From an uncultured Eubacteriales bacterium (GTDB lineage Bacteria > Bacillota > Clostridia > Peptostreptococcales > Anaerovoracaceae), in the NCBI GenBank assembly GCA_902801255.1, contig CADCHO010000013.1:1-57917 (forward strand): a DNA stretch of 57,917 nucleotides, read 5' to 3'. Each line of letters begins with the position of its first letter. Position 1 is the stretch's first letter. The translations under genes and the position numbers were made by a program. Shown here piece by piece: positions 26,327 through 34,484 of this stretch. Below the pieces are notes generated by a model that was not told the origin of the DNA, ran no database searches, and was given only the letters and a program-made list of their open reading frames with translations.

Positions 26327-27382
26327 TTATTCTGTTCTGACTTTCCTTTTGCGGAAGAACCCACCGATCACACAGATCAGGATCGCCACTCCCGCGACTA
26401 TTGCAGATCCGACTATGCCGGATACTGTTGTTCCGGCGGCCGACTCGCTGCCGGGGAATGCGTAATCAGGTAAGAACGAAGTTTTCTCTTGTATGGAACC
26501 CGCTTTTTCGGCCGCCGAACTCTCGACGCCGAAGTTCTCCTCATCCAGTCCCATGTTTGTGGAGTATCCACCATCTGCATTACCGAAGAGTGCCCACTCC
26601 AGACCATCCGGGTTGGAGCTTGCCAGGAGGCTCAGTCCGCCGCCCACTACGAGCGCGACTATTGCCAGGATAGCGACGACCGACTTGAGTGAACGCTTGG
26701 CGCTTTCGCCTTCGCTGAGCTCGACTCCCGAAAGAAGTTCCGGACGCGAATCATGCACGAATACGAGCACAGCTGCTGTGATGAGTCCTTCTACGAGGCC
26801 GATAGCCAGATGGATAGGCTGCATCAGAGCGCAGAATGCGCCGAACGGCAGCTCAGTTATTCCGGATAGGCTGGTCTCAAGCACCACGGAGAACGCACCC
26901 AATTGCAAGGTAACTATACACCCTATTATCGAAGCCGCGATGATACGGGCACGCTCAGCGCTCTTGCCCTCACCGAACCATTTGCCGTTCATTATAGGAC
27001 GCCAGATCAGGAAGTAGCCGACGAAGCACCCGTAGAAGGCCATGTTCCAGCAATTGGCCCCAAGGGCCATTAGCCCCCCGTCGGCGAAGAACAAGCATTG
27101 GATCGCCAGTATCACTATCATTGACAGGAAACCGGCATACGGCCCAAGCAAAGCCGAAAGCATCATTCCTCCGCACATATGGCCCGAAGATCCGGTGCCC
27201 GGGATCGTGTAGTTTATCATCTGTCCCGCAAATACCAGTGCGGACGTTACCGCCATGACCGGAAGCTTCTGCGGTTCATCATCTTTTTTGAGTTTGTGGA
27301 TCGAAACGCCGGCAGCAGTTGCGGATGCTGCGTACATTGTCGCGGCTACCGCAGGAGCCAGCAGAGCATCTGCCATATGCAT
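26327..27382 (-). CDS. cbiM: cobalt transport protein CbiM with fused PDGLE (CbiN-like) domain
   Basis: A 351-residue substrate-binding membrane component. It begins MHMADALLAPAVAA: the N-terminal Met-His-Met/Ala is the metal-binding start typical of CbiM/NikM. HMCGGMMLSALLGPYAGF is another family hallmark. After the CbiM core (to about 225) comes a membrane span and the NPDGLEWAL motif of the PDGLE domain, then a final span with a basic tail (KRKK). The fusion replaces a separate CbiN. GGGAGG lies 8 nt upstream. No cobalamin riboswitch is recognised upstream; a good promoter is. Ni2+ transport (NikMQO) is an alternative. Confidence 0.92.
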   Translation of the reverse strand: MHMADALLAPAVAATMYAASATAAGVSIHKLKKDDEPQKLPVMAVTSALVFAGQMINYTIPGTGSSGHMCGGMMLSALLGPYAGFLSMIVILAIQCLFFADGGLMALGANCWNMAFYGCFVGYFLIWRPIMNGKWFGEGKSAERARIIAASIIGCIVTLQLGAFSVVLETSLSGITELPFGAFCALMQPIHLAIGLVEGLITAAVLVFVHDSRPELLSGVELSEGESAKRSLKSVVAILAIVALVVGGGLSLLASSNPDGLEWALFGNADGGYSTNMGLDEENFGVESSAAEKAGSIQEKTSFLPDYAFPGSESAAGTTVSGIVGSAIVAGVAILICVIGGFFRKRKVRTE

Positions 27383-27414
27383 AAAAAGTACCTCCCTGTC
27401 TCTTGTACACTCAA

Positions 27415-27443
27415 ATTATATGGGCAGTTTCCGGCCCTCACAA
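27415..27443 (-). promoter_or_regulatory. promoter of the cbiMQO operon
   Basis: On the minus strand TTGTGA (27438-27443) and TATAAT (27415-27420) are separated by 17 nt. The leader is only about 25 nt, too short for a riboswitch. The spacer carries a small GGGC/GCCC inverted pair that could bind a metal-responsive repressor. Confidence 0.65.
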
Positions 27444-27492
27444 GCCCCCGCAGGGGATGCAATTTGCAGTTTTTTTATATTTTTTGCACATG

Positions 27493-27516
27493 AAAACTCC
27501 GGAGAATCCCGGAGTT
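27493..27516 (-). terminator. terminator of the lipid-enzyme gene
   Basis: AACTCCGG and CCGGAGTT pair around a 6-nt loop and are followed by TTC on the minus strand, 56 nt after the stop of the upstream gene. Confidence 0.65.
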
Positions 27517-27571
27517 ATAGTCTGGCTCGCACGATCAGTTGATAGCTGATCGCGCCTTAATTGTTCGCTTA

Positions 27572-29428
27572 TTATTCCATAGTATCCTCTTCATCGTACT
27601 TATCTGCCAGAAGCTTGATCACCACCATCGATGCCACTGACAGACCTACATAGGCGATAGCGGCTGCGGCAGTCCTGCTTATGTTGAGATCTCCGAGACC
27701 CCGCCCTATCATCGCGTAGAGGATGATGTCGGGCATGATTCCGAGAAGGCTGCCTGCAACATACTGCGGCAGCTTCACCCTTGCCGCACCGAGGTACATG
27801 CTTGCTATATCGTAATTCATCATCTTGAGGAGCCTGAGCAGCAGCACAAAAATGAACGGTCTCTCGTTCTTCAGTCTGACCAGCCCGCGGAGTTTCGAAT
27901 ACTTCCCTTCCATGTCCTGCAGCTGCTCACCAGCCAGCTTGTTGCCGATGAAATAGCCCTCGAATATCATGACTAGGGCGCCGGCAATATTCATCGCAAT
28001 TGCTGCCGGGAGACTGAAAAGTGTTCCGTTTGCCAGGAACAGCAACCCCGAATAGAAGAATACCGAGAGCGTCTTCAGACCAAACATCAGCAGCATCACT
28101 ATTGCAGCCAGATACGGCTCCGACGGAGTATACGACAGTATGGCGCTCAGGGATATCCTGTCATGAAGGCAGAGCGCCACTATCATTACCATCACCCAAA
28201 GTGAGATGATAAGTGATCTTGAGACTGCGGAAACATTGGCCGGGTAATCATCGCCCCAGACGACCTGCAGGTACATGCGCGTGTACATCAGCAGAGCGAG
28301 CAGCACTGTGACGGAACACGCAATTATCATCATGTTAGCCAGCGGCCGCGGAACGTTCTGCCATAGAATCAGCACTGCGGAGACTGCCGTCATCGACGCC
28401 TTGCATATCTTTCCGAACCACTTCGAGCTGTACACCCTGCCATATCTCGAAAACAGGATGTAACCGTATATTATCTGGCACAGCTCTCTGAACATCATTA
28501 CCATCAGAAGGAGCCACATCCACCTGTACTTTGGCACCAGGCAAATGATAAGCACTGCGATCAGCACCTTGCTTACCGCCGAGTCGAAGAACTTTCCGAA
28601 GTCCGTAACGCAGCCGGTCTTTCTTGCGACCGCGCCGTCGATCATGTCGCATATCACTGCTGCAGCGACCACCGCAAAGCTGCCGGCGTACATTTCTCCG
28701 AGATAAAGGCGGACTATCACCGGTAACAGAAGCAGCCTGAACAGGGTTATCGCATTAGGAAGATTGACGATGTTCTTTCTGCTCATCACCTCTCTGAGTT
28801 TGTCTCCGACCTCAGGGCTTGCCTCATTGAAGGACAGTCCCCATGCGGCGAAGCTGACCGGAAGCGCGACCACCGCGTCCACTATGGAATGCTGCTTCAC
28901 GAACAGAGTGGATACGCAAATGAAAAACACTGTCACTGCCATTGCCGTTTTTACACCGATCGACATCCGCTCGTTGGCGTACATTGCCGCAAACATCAAG
29001 CCCATTGAACCGATAACATGCATGGATGGGCAAACGTTAGCAGGCGTGTCAACGAGGTAGATCATAGATACTATCCAGGTGAAGATATTGTTGTGCTCAA
29101 AGCCGTCCGGTCTCAGTGAGTGACAGCTAGGATATATGAGAAATGCAGCGAACGACAGAATCGCTCCGACGATGAAGAACTGCATCATCTTCCTGAAAAC
29201 AGGCCTGTCGTTTCTGAAAAGATAGACGATCATGATCAGCGAGATCACATGCCATGAAAGATACGGAATAATAAAAATTTCGCTGAAAGGGATCAGATCG
29301 TCCATGAACATATGGATGGTATGATATTCAGCGCCTATGTTGACCCTCTCGACGATCAGAAATGCGAGGAGGTACAGCGGAAGAAACAAAAAATATTGAT
29401 AGTCATTGTCTTTTTTGCCGCCATTCAT
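27572..29428 (-). CDS. triple-domain membrane lipid enzyme: PAP2/Aur1-like + CDP-alcohol phosphatidyltransferase + DedA/TVP38
   Basis: 618 residues from the ATG at 29428; an upstream GTG (29470) would add 14 codons but lies in a hairpin/promoter. Domain 1 (about 1-205): PAP2_3-type phosphatase/phosphotransferase with CPSMH (His137) and STLFVKQHSIVD (His180, Asp184). Domain 2 (about 215-400): CDP-alcohol phosphatidyltransferase with D261MIDGAVAR269, then G278KFFD282; the fourth motif Asp is replaced by Ser286 (PgsA-type proteins have D there), so catalysis is doubtful. Domain 3 (about 430-610): DedA/TVP38-VTT type with LRLLKMMNYD and SLLGIMPD. These activities make, dephosphorylate and flip phospholipids, so a joined lipid pathway is a reasonable inference. 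I know of no characterised protein with this exact order. Confidence 0.85.
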   Translation of the reverse strand: MNGGKKDNDYQYFLFLPLYLLAFLIVERVNIGAEYHTIHMFMDDLIPFSEIFIIPYLSWHVISLIMIVYLFRNDRPVFRKMMQFFIVGAILSFAAFLIYPSCHSLRPDGFEHNNIFTWIVSMIYLVDTPANVCPSMHVIGSMGLMFAAMYANERMSIGVKTAMAVTVFFICVSTLFVKQHSIVDAVVALPVSFAAWGLSFNEASPEVGDKLREVMSRKNIVNLPNAITLFRLLLLPVIVRLYLGEMYAGSFAVVAAAVICDMIDGAVARKTGCVTDFGKFFDSAVSKVLIAVLIICLVPKYRWMWLLLMVMMFRELCQIIYGYILFSRYGRVYSSKWFGKICKASMTAVSAVLILWQNVPRPLANMMIIACSVTVLLALLMYTRMYLQVVWGDDYPANVSAVSRSLIISLWVMVMIVALCLHDRISLSAILSYTPSEPYLAAIVMLLMFGLKTLSVFFYSGLLFLANGTLFSLPAAIAMNIAGALVMIFEGYFIGNKLAGEQLQDMEGKYSKLRGLVRLKNERPFIFVLLLRLLKMMNYDIASMYLGAARVKLPQYVAGSLLGIMPDIILYAMIGRGLGDLNISRTAAAAIAYVGLSVASMVVIKLLADKYDEEDTME

Positions 29429-29435
29429 AACGAGC

Positions 29436-29464
29436 ATTATACCACAAAGGGCATGGTTTGTTAC
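29436..29464 (-). promoter_or_regulatory. promoter placing the transcription start at the ATG (leaderless)
   Basis: GTAACA (29459-29464), 17-nt spacer, perfect TATAAT (29436-29441); exactly 7 nt separate the -10 from the ATG at 29428, where transcription would normally begin. No ribosome site precedes that ATG. Confidence 0.5.
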
Positions 29465-29485
29465 TGACACAAACCATACCCTTTG
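29445..29485 (-). terminator. 16-bp hairpin after the pip-like gene, overlapping the next promoter
   Basis: 29445-29460 pairs with 29470-29485 (CAAAGGG.ATGGTTTG arms); the single difference is a G-U pair in minus-strand RNA. It lies 36 nt after the upstream stop, but no U-tract follows, because the downstream promoter occupies that place. It may be a terminator, a processing barrier or an operator. Confidence 0.5.
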
Positions 29486-29521
29486 CGCATTTATCAGCTT
29501 TTCACTTTTGCTCTTGCGGTG

Positions 29522-30421
29522 TTACCCGTCATGCTCGTTCATCCATCGGATGAGCTCGGTGCAATAATCATCATGCCGGTCGACATAGCAGGTATGCCTT
29601 GCTCTCTCCCAAAGGATCCACTCTGAACCTTTTATTCCATCGTGCATCGTCTTCGCGATGAGCGGTGAACACAGATCCGAGATCCCGCTCATGATTAGCG
29701 AGGGCACCTGTATCTCTCCAAGCCTGTCGATATATTCGAAGTCCCTGAGCGAGCCTGTCGGTGAGAATTCGTTCGGGCCCCATCCTTCCACATATGCCTC
29801 ATCGCCTCTCTTCTTTGGTCTCTTGCAGCATTCAGAGACATCCTCACCCAGCCAGAAATCGCAGTATCTCGCCATGTACTCATCAACCGCCCTGTCATAG
29901 GCCTCGCCGCTGAAGTTTCCTGTATCTAGTGCAGTGTTTATGGCGTCCTGCATATCCTGAGGCATCATTCTGATCCTGCGAAGACCTTCTCTCTCCCACA
30001 TGCTGCTCGAAGGATGCCCGCTTGAGATTATAAAGCTCTTCACACCTTTAGTCTGATCCTTGTAGTCTATTCCATAGCAGACTATCATCATGCCGCCCCA
30101 GGATTGTCCGATTATATGACACTCGTCCAGTCCGAGGTGCTCTCTGAGCGCAAAGAGTTCGCTCATCCATGTCTCCTTTGTCCACAGCTCAGGATGCCCG
30201 TCAAGATATGAGTTGCCGCATCCGATCTGGTCATACATGACAATCATTCTCTGATCATCGTCAGCTACGTTGTCCAGCACCTCGAAGTAATTGTGTGTGG
30301 ATCCCGGACCGCCGTGCAGACAAAGAAGCGGCGCCTTGCCGTTGCCCCTTCGCTCACCGACTATCCTGTAATATGTTTCATGTCCCATGAAAGGCATATA
30401 GCCTTCTGTTATTTTAGCCAT
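29522..30421 (-). CDS. pip: proline iminopeptidase-like alpha/beta hydrolase
   Basis: A 299-residue cytosolic hydrolase of peptidase family S33, removing N-terminal proline or similar residues from small peptides. HGGPGST (oxyanion hole, about 36-42), GQSWGG (nucleophile Ser), SDLCSP (Asp) and ARHTCYVD (His) form the catalytic set. The cap between about 140 and 230 is rich in Arg/Glu as in the tricorn-interacting F1/Pip type. It follows the DUF5131 gene by 21 nt at the end of the serine-dehydratase unit, in keeping with peptide and amino-acid catabolism. Confidence 0.88.
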   Translation of the reverse strand: MAKITEGYMPFMGHETYYRIVGERRGNGKAPLLCLHGGPGSTHNYFEVLDNVADDDQRMIVMYDQIGCGNSYLDGHPELWTKETWMSELFALREHLGLDECHIIGQSWGGMMIVCYGIDYKDQTKGVKSFIISSGHPSSSMWEREGLRRIRMMPQDMQDAINTALDTGNFSGEAYDRAVDEYMARYCDFWLGEDVSECCKRPKKRGDEAYVEGWGPNEFSPTGSLRDFEYIDRLGEIQVPSLIMSGISDLCSPLIAKTMHDGIKGSEWILWERARHTCYVDRHDDYCTELIRWMNEHDG

Positions 30422-30442
30422 TCACTTCACCATCCCGGCATC

Positions 30443-31318
30443 TTATTTCTCTCTGCACTTGCCGCAGTCGCTGCAGCCGTTGCAGATCAGTTTCATCGCG
30501 CATTCGCGGCAGTTATCGCAATAATGCTTCACGTACAGTCTGTCATCCGGTATCGGCAGCCCCCATGTATCGACAAGGTCGAATTGCATTGGCTTACCCT
30601 GATAATTCATGCCGGATTTAAGAGCCTGACTTGTCTGGAGGCGCTTCCCTTTGAGCGTGTATTGCTTTCCGTCCTTGATGAACGTCGTACCTGTCTCCAT
30701 GAAGCAGAACGTGATGTCTCTGGGCTCGCATTCCTCTCTGAGGGACTTCACCCAGTCAAAGTTGCATGGCCGCTTTCCGCCATAGTTTTCTCCCCCGCAC
30801 ACGACCTGTTCGATCTGGCCGCTGTCCAGATATCTGCCGAGCTTTACCGGTCCGAGTATCGGCGCTACGTAGATGCCCTTATGTTTGAACGGCAGCTCAA
30901 GCAATACCGGCAGCCGCTCGTCGGCTCTCTTCTGGTTTTCAGTCGTCACATTCAGAAAGATGTTGTCCCATCCGTCTCCCCAGTCGGCAGGAAGGCATTC
31001 AGCTATCCGCTGAGGTCTTTTGGTCACCAGAATGAAGATCACATCGCTTCTCATGCGCATGATGTTCCATGCTTCACCGCGCCACTGATCTGCTTCCTTG
31101 AGGAAGAAATCGGATGTCATACAGACGCTGATCTTTTCACCACTCTGTATCTTATAGCTCCCGTTTCTGTTTTTGGACAGGGGGTATCTGACATTGGAGG
31201 TAAGGTAAATCTCAGAACCTGCCTTATCTCTCATGTCGTCAAGATAGTACATATAGCAGTTTTCGCAGCCTTCACTGCATTTGACACATCCGTGCCACGG
31301 GTTCCAGATATCGTGCAT
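30443..31318 (-). CDS. DUF5131 (phage Gp37/Gp68-like) protein with Cys-rich tail
   Basis: A 291-residue protein. The start IWNPWHGCVKCSEGCENCY carries the Cys cluster of the DUF5131 family, which resembles a radical-SAM-like barrel; ILVTKRPQRI, CGGENYGG and FCFMETGT are further family blocks. The biochemical function is unknown. Unusual here is a tail from about 262 onwards with eight Cys in CDNCRECAMKLICNGC and SDCGKC, probably a metal or Fe-S site. The ATG at 31318 lies one base beyond the sdaAA stop, so it is translationally linked to serine dehydratase. A ribosome site is hard to see. Confidence 0.85.
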   Translation of the reverse strand: MHDIWNPWHGCVKCSEGCENCYMYYLDDMRDKAGSEIYLTSNVRYPLSKNRNGSYKIQSGEKISVCMTSDFFLKEADQWRGEAWNIMRMRSDVIFILVTKRPQRIAECLPADWGDGWDNIFLNVTTENQKRADERLPVLLELPFKHKGIYVAPILGPVKLGRYLDSGQIEQVVCGGENYGGKRPCNFDWVKSLREECEPRDITFCFMETGTTFIKDGKQYTLKGKRLQTSQALKSGMNYQGKPMQFDLVDTWGLPIPDDRLYVKHYCDNCRECAMKLICNGCSDCGKCREK

Positions 31319-31319
31319 G

Positions 31320-32219
31320 TTACATCAGTGCTCGTGCTTTCTGCCATGCTGCTTCTTTACTGCATTCTGCGCATAGCGAAGGAGCAACTGCGCATCCGCC
31401 TTTTGCTGTTTCGCGCAGGCTCTCAGGGAGCGACCTTCCTACGTCATATGTTATCTGTATCATTTCATCAAGCGGTATCTTTGGTCCGGCACCTGCCAGA
31501 GCCAGCTCAGCAGCAGTATATGCTCCCACAGCTCCTATAGCGTTCCTGGTCTGGCACGGCACCTCAACGAGTCCGCGTACAGGGTCGCACGCGAGACCGA
31601 GCAGATTGGACAGGGCGATGCTGGCTGCATGACAGCACTGCTCCGGTGAGCCTCCGAGCATCTCCACAAGTGCGCTGGCAGCCATTGCCGATGCGGATCC
31701 TACCTCAGCCTGACATCCTGCTTCCGCTCCCGCTACAGAACCGTTTCTGGTGATGATGTAGCCTATCGCGCTGGCATTTATCAGTCCGCATCTCATGGCA
31801 TCGATGCTTACATCATAGGTCTCATACATTGACATCAGCACTGCAGGCAAGACTCCCGCCGAACCGGCTGTCGGAGCCGCGACTATGACGCCCATGCTCG
31901 CGTTTGTTTCGGCGACCGCAAGCGCATTGACTATAGCCCTGTGGATGGCAGGTCCGCATATTGCTTTTGACTCATCCAGATTACTGAGTTTAGCTGCTTC
32001 TCCTCCGAGCAGGCCGCCCATCGATTTTGACGGTTCGGATATCGGGCGGTCAACCGCAGTATTCATCACGCGGAGATTCTCATCTATGCGATCCATTATC
32101 GCATTTCTTCTTGTTTCACCCAGCTGAATCTCGCGCCTGATCATGACCTCGGATATAGGCATGTCTTTCTTATGGCACAGTTTGAGAAGCTCTTCTGCGT
32201 TTTTGAAATCCCAGTTCAT
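31320..32219 (-). CDS. sdaAA: L-serine dehydratase, iron-sulfur-dependent, alpha subunit
   Basis: A 299-residue catalytic subunit that deaminates L-serine to pyruvate and ammonia in the cytosol. The 4Fe-4S cluster Cys are visible in the EQCCHAAS, LACDPVRG and EVPCQTRNAIG region, and GSVAGAEAGCQAEVGSA is a conserved block. The length is usual for the two-subunit clostridial type. It follows sdaAB by 11 nt. Such enzymes are oxygen-labile and feed serine into fermentation. Confidence 0.95.
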   Translation of the reverse strand: MNWDFKNAEELLKLCHKKDMPISEVMIRREIQLGETRRNAIMDRIDENLRVMNTAVDRPISEPSKSMGGLLGGEAAKLSNLDESKAICGPAIHRAIVNALAVAETNASMGVIVAAPTAGSAGVLPAVLMSMYETYDVSIDAMRCGLINASAIGYIITRNGSVAGAEAGCQAEVGSASAMAASALVEMLGGSPEQCCHAASIALSNLLGLACDPVRGLVEVPCQTRNAIGAVGAYTAAELALAGAGPKIPLDEMIQITYDVGRSLPESLRETAKGGCAVAPSLCAECSKEAAWQKARALM

Positions 32220-32230
32220 GACATACCTCC

Positions 32231-32905
32231 TTATATTTCAATCAGATCAACGCTGGTGACGGTCTCGTAGCGGAGGATCTTTTCTTTCAGTTCCTCCGGA
32301 ATAGAGCTGTCTGTCTCCACCACAGTGACGGCCTTCTTGCCCTTTTCTTCCCTGAACAGCTTGAGCGTTGCAACATTTACATTCTCCTCTGCAAGGCATT
32401 TGGTAATGTAAGCGACCGTGCCGGTCACATCCTGATGGCCAATGATCATTGTGCTGTACTCACCGTTGAAGTCTACTTCTATATCGTTGATCCGCCTTAT
32501 ACGCACCCGGCCTCCTCCTATGGATTCGCCTCTTATCAGGAGCGTATGACCGTCATCTCCCGTGATCAGGATATCGACTGTATTCGGATGGCTCACAGAC
32601 GTCTCCTTATCGGCAACGAAATCTACCTTTAGCCAGCTTTTTCTCGCATACATATATGCATTTCTGATACGAACGTCATTGGACTTGTAGCCAAGCATGC
32701 CTCCTATCAGAGCTCTGTCCGTACCATGGCCTTTGTAAGTCTCTGCAAACGAACCGTATAGTGTAAACTCGGCCTTTACAGGCGTGCCGGTAAAAATCTG
32801 CCTTGCCATCCAGGCAATCGTAGCTGCGCCCGAAGTATGTGAGCTCGATGGTCCCACCATCACCGGCCCTATCACGTCGAAAAGCCCTATGTAATTATTT
32901 GCCAT
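32231..32905 (-). CDS. sdaAB: L-serine dehydratase, iron-sulfur-dependent, beta subunit
   Basis: A 224-residue partner of SdaAA. It begins with the beta-domain GLFDVIGPVMVGPSSSHT; this block contacts serine in the two-subunit enzymes. A C-terminal ACT-like domain (about 150-224, GTVAYITKCLAEENVNVATL) may sense serine. AAGGAGG precedes the ATG. First gene of the sdaAB-sdaAA-DUF5131-pip unit. Confidence 0.95.
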   Translation of the reverse strand: MANNYIGLFDVIGPVMVGPSSSHTSGAATIAWMARQIFTGTPVKAEFTLYGSFAETYKGHGTDRALIGGMLGYKSNDVRIRNAYMYARKSWLKVDFVADKETSVSHPNTVDILITGDDGHTLLIRGESIGGGRVRIRRINDIEVDFNGEYSTMIIGHQDVTGTVAYITKCLAEENVNVATLKLFREEKGKKAVTVVETDSSIPEELKEKILRYETVTSVDLIEI

Positions 32906-32981
32906 GCTTCCTCCTTTTTTACTCCAGCAGAAACCGTCCTGTTTTCATTGTCTCTTAGCTTCTTCCATCATTCCATTTTTG

Positions 32982-32987
32982 ATTATA
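32982..32987 (-). promoter_or_regulatory. -10 element upstream of sdaAB
   Basis: A perfect TATAAT on the minus strand lies 76 nt before the sdaAB start in the 282-nt divergent spacer. A matching -35 is not obvious. I could not settle on a promoter for the plus-strand ATP-grasp gene in the same spacer. Confidence 0.4.
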
Positions 32988-33187
32988 CTATATATTCCTG
33001 CCAATCTATGATGCGAGATCGATTCGCCGGATCCGAAAGTGTATGTCCGGGCATAGGATAATGTCCCGCCCGGATTCATTATGTTAAAAAATACAATTTT
33101 CAAAACATATTTTGTGGCTTTTCACAATATTTTATTGTATTATCAAAATCGACGTTATTTAGGGTATAGAGACGAAAGAGATTATTT

Positions 33188-34408
33188 ATGAACTTAATAT
33201 TTATTGCGCCGAATTTTCCGGAAAATTACCGGCACTTCTGTGACAGGCTGCACCGTAACGGTGTGACCGTTCTTGGCATTGGCGACGCTCCTTATGACTC
33301 GCTCAGTGAAACTGTTAAAAATGCTCTGACCGAATACTACAAAGTTGACTCCCTCGAAGACTACGGACAGGTCTACCGCGCTGTTGCGTTTCTGGCTTTC
33401 AGGTACGGGCGTATCGACTGGATCGAATCCAACAATGAGTACTGGCTCAATCTTGACGCAAAACTGCGGCAGGACTTCAACGTCACCACGGGCGTCATGC
33501 CTCATGAACTTGCTCTGTGGAGGAGCAAGGCTGCTATGAAGCCGGTATACAAGTCAGCCGGAATTCCTTCCGCGCGCCAGCATCATGTATCAACTATCGA
33601 AGCTGCCCGCGCCTTTCTTGATGAGATCGGCGGATATCCTGTTTTCGCAAAGCCTAACGTCGGAGTCGGAGCTGACTCCACCTTCAAGATCGAGAACGAT
33701 GCCGACCTTGAGGCATTCTTTAAAGAGACATCCGGCTTTGATTACGTCATGGAGGAGTTTGTCACAGGAGACATCTATTCTTATGATGCAGTCTGTGATG
33801 AAAACGGGGACCCTCTCTTCGAGTCATCGTTCATGTGCATCAATGTTGCCGAAGCAGTAAACAACGGAACGGAAACCGTTTATTACGTGCTGCCTGAAGT
33901 CCCGGAACAGCTCAAAGGATACGGCCGCAAGGCACTGAAGGCGTTCAAGGTGGGGAGCAGATTCATACATTTTGAATTCTTCAGACTCACCGAAGCGAAA
34001 AAAGGCCTTGGCGATGTAGGAGACTTTGTAGGACTGGAAGTAAACATGAGGCCTGCCGGAGGCTTCACCCCGGATATGATCAATTTCTCGCATTCAACGG
34101 ATGCATATCAGATTTGGGCGGACATGATCAGCACCGGTACAAGCTCGGGCAGAAAGAACGGACCTGACCGCTGGTGCGTCTTTGCCAGCCGCAAGGACAA
34201 GTTCACGCACGTGCACACTCATGACGAGATACTGTCACGCTATGACGGAAAGATAGTGATGTGTCAGAGGATGCCGGATATATTCTCTGAAGCCATGGGC
34301 AATCAGATGTATATAGCCTTGTTAGATACGGAAGACGAGGTCCGCGATTACGTACAGTTCATACTCGACGAGCAGGCAAAGATAGTCATTCCGAGTCTTT
34401 ATAAATAA
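33188..34408 (+). CDS. ATP-grasp ligase of unknown substrate
   Basis: A 406-residue cytosolic protein. The Rossmann-like N-terminus (MNLIFIAPNFPENYRHFCD) is followed by an ATP-grasp fold: YPVFAKPNVGVGAD (nucleotide lysine and flexible loop, about 150-165), YVMEEFVTGDIYSYDAV (about 182-200), and GLEVNMRPAGGFTPDMINFS (metal-binding Glu/Asn, about 280-300). These resemble the carbamoyl-phosphate synthase large-chain/biotin carboxylase-like group. ATP-grasp enzymes join a carboxylate to an amine or thiol; nothing here identifies the partners. It is a lone plus-strand gene ended by a terminator. Confidence 0.85.
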   Translation: MNLIFIAPNFPENYRHFCDRLHRNGVTVLGIGDAPYDSLSETVKNALTEYYKVDSLEDYGQVYRAVAFLAFRYGRIDWIESNNEYWLNLDAKLRQDFNVTTGVMPHELALWRSKAAMKPVYKSAGIPSARQHHVSTIEAARAFLDEIGGYPVFAKPNVGVGADSTFKIENDADLEAFFKETSGFDYVMEEFVTGDIYSYDAVCDENGDPLFESSFMCINVAEAVNNGTETVYYVLPEVPEQLKGYGRKALKAFKVGSRFIHFEFFRLTEAKKGLGDVGDFVGLEVNMRPAGGFTPDMINFSHSTDAYQIWADMISTGTSSGRKNGPDRWCVFASRKDKFTHVHTHDEILSRYDGKIVMCQRMPDIFSEAMGNQMYIALLDTEDEVRDYVQFILDEQAKIVIPSLYK

Positions 34409-34414
34409 AAAAGC

Positions 34415-34452
34415 CGCGGCTTACAGTTATCTGTAAACCGCGTCTTTTTTTA
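34415..34452. terminator. terminator between convergent ATP-grasp and lysS genes
   Basis: CGCGGCTTACAG (34415-34426) pairs with CTGTAAACCGCG (34431-34442) around TTAT, followed by TCTTTTTTT. A-rich sequence on the other side allows action on the minus strand too. Confidence 0.88.
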
Positions 34453-34484
34453 TCTCATTATTAGTCCTGATATATCCCTGTTTT

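Noticed and set aside
27383-27480. Cobalamin or Ni/Co riboswitch before cbiM
   Set aside because: A standard promoter lies only about 30 nt before the ATG, leaving no room, and no B12-box sequence is seen.
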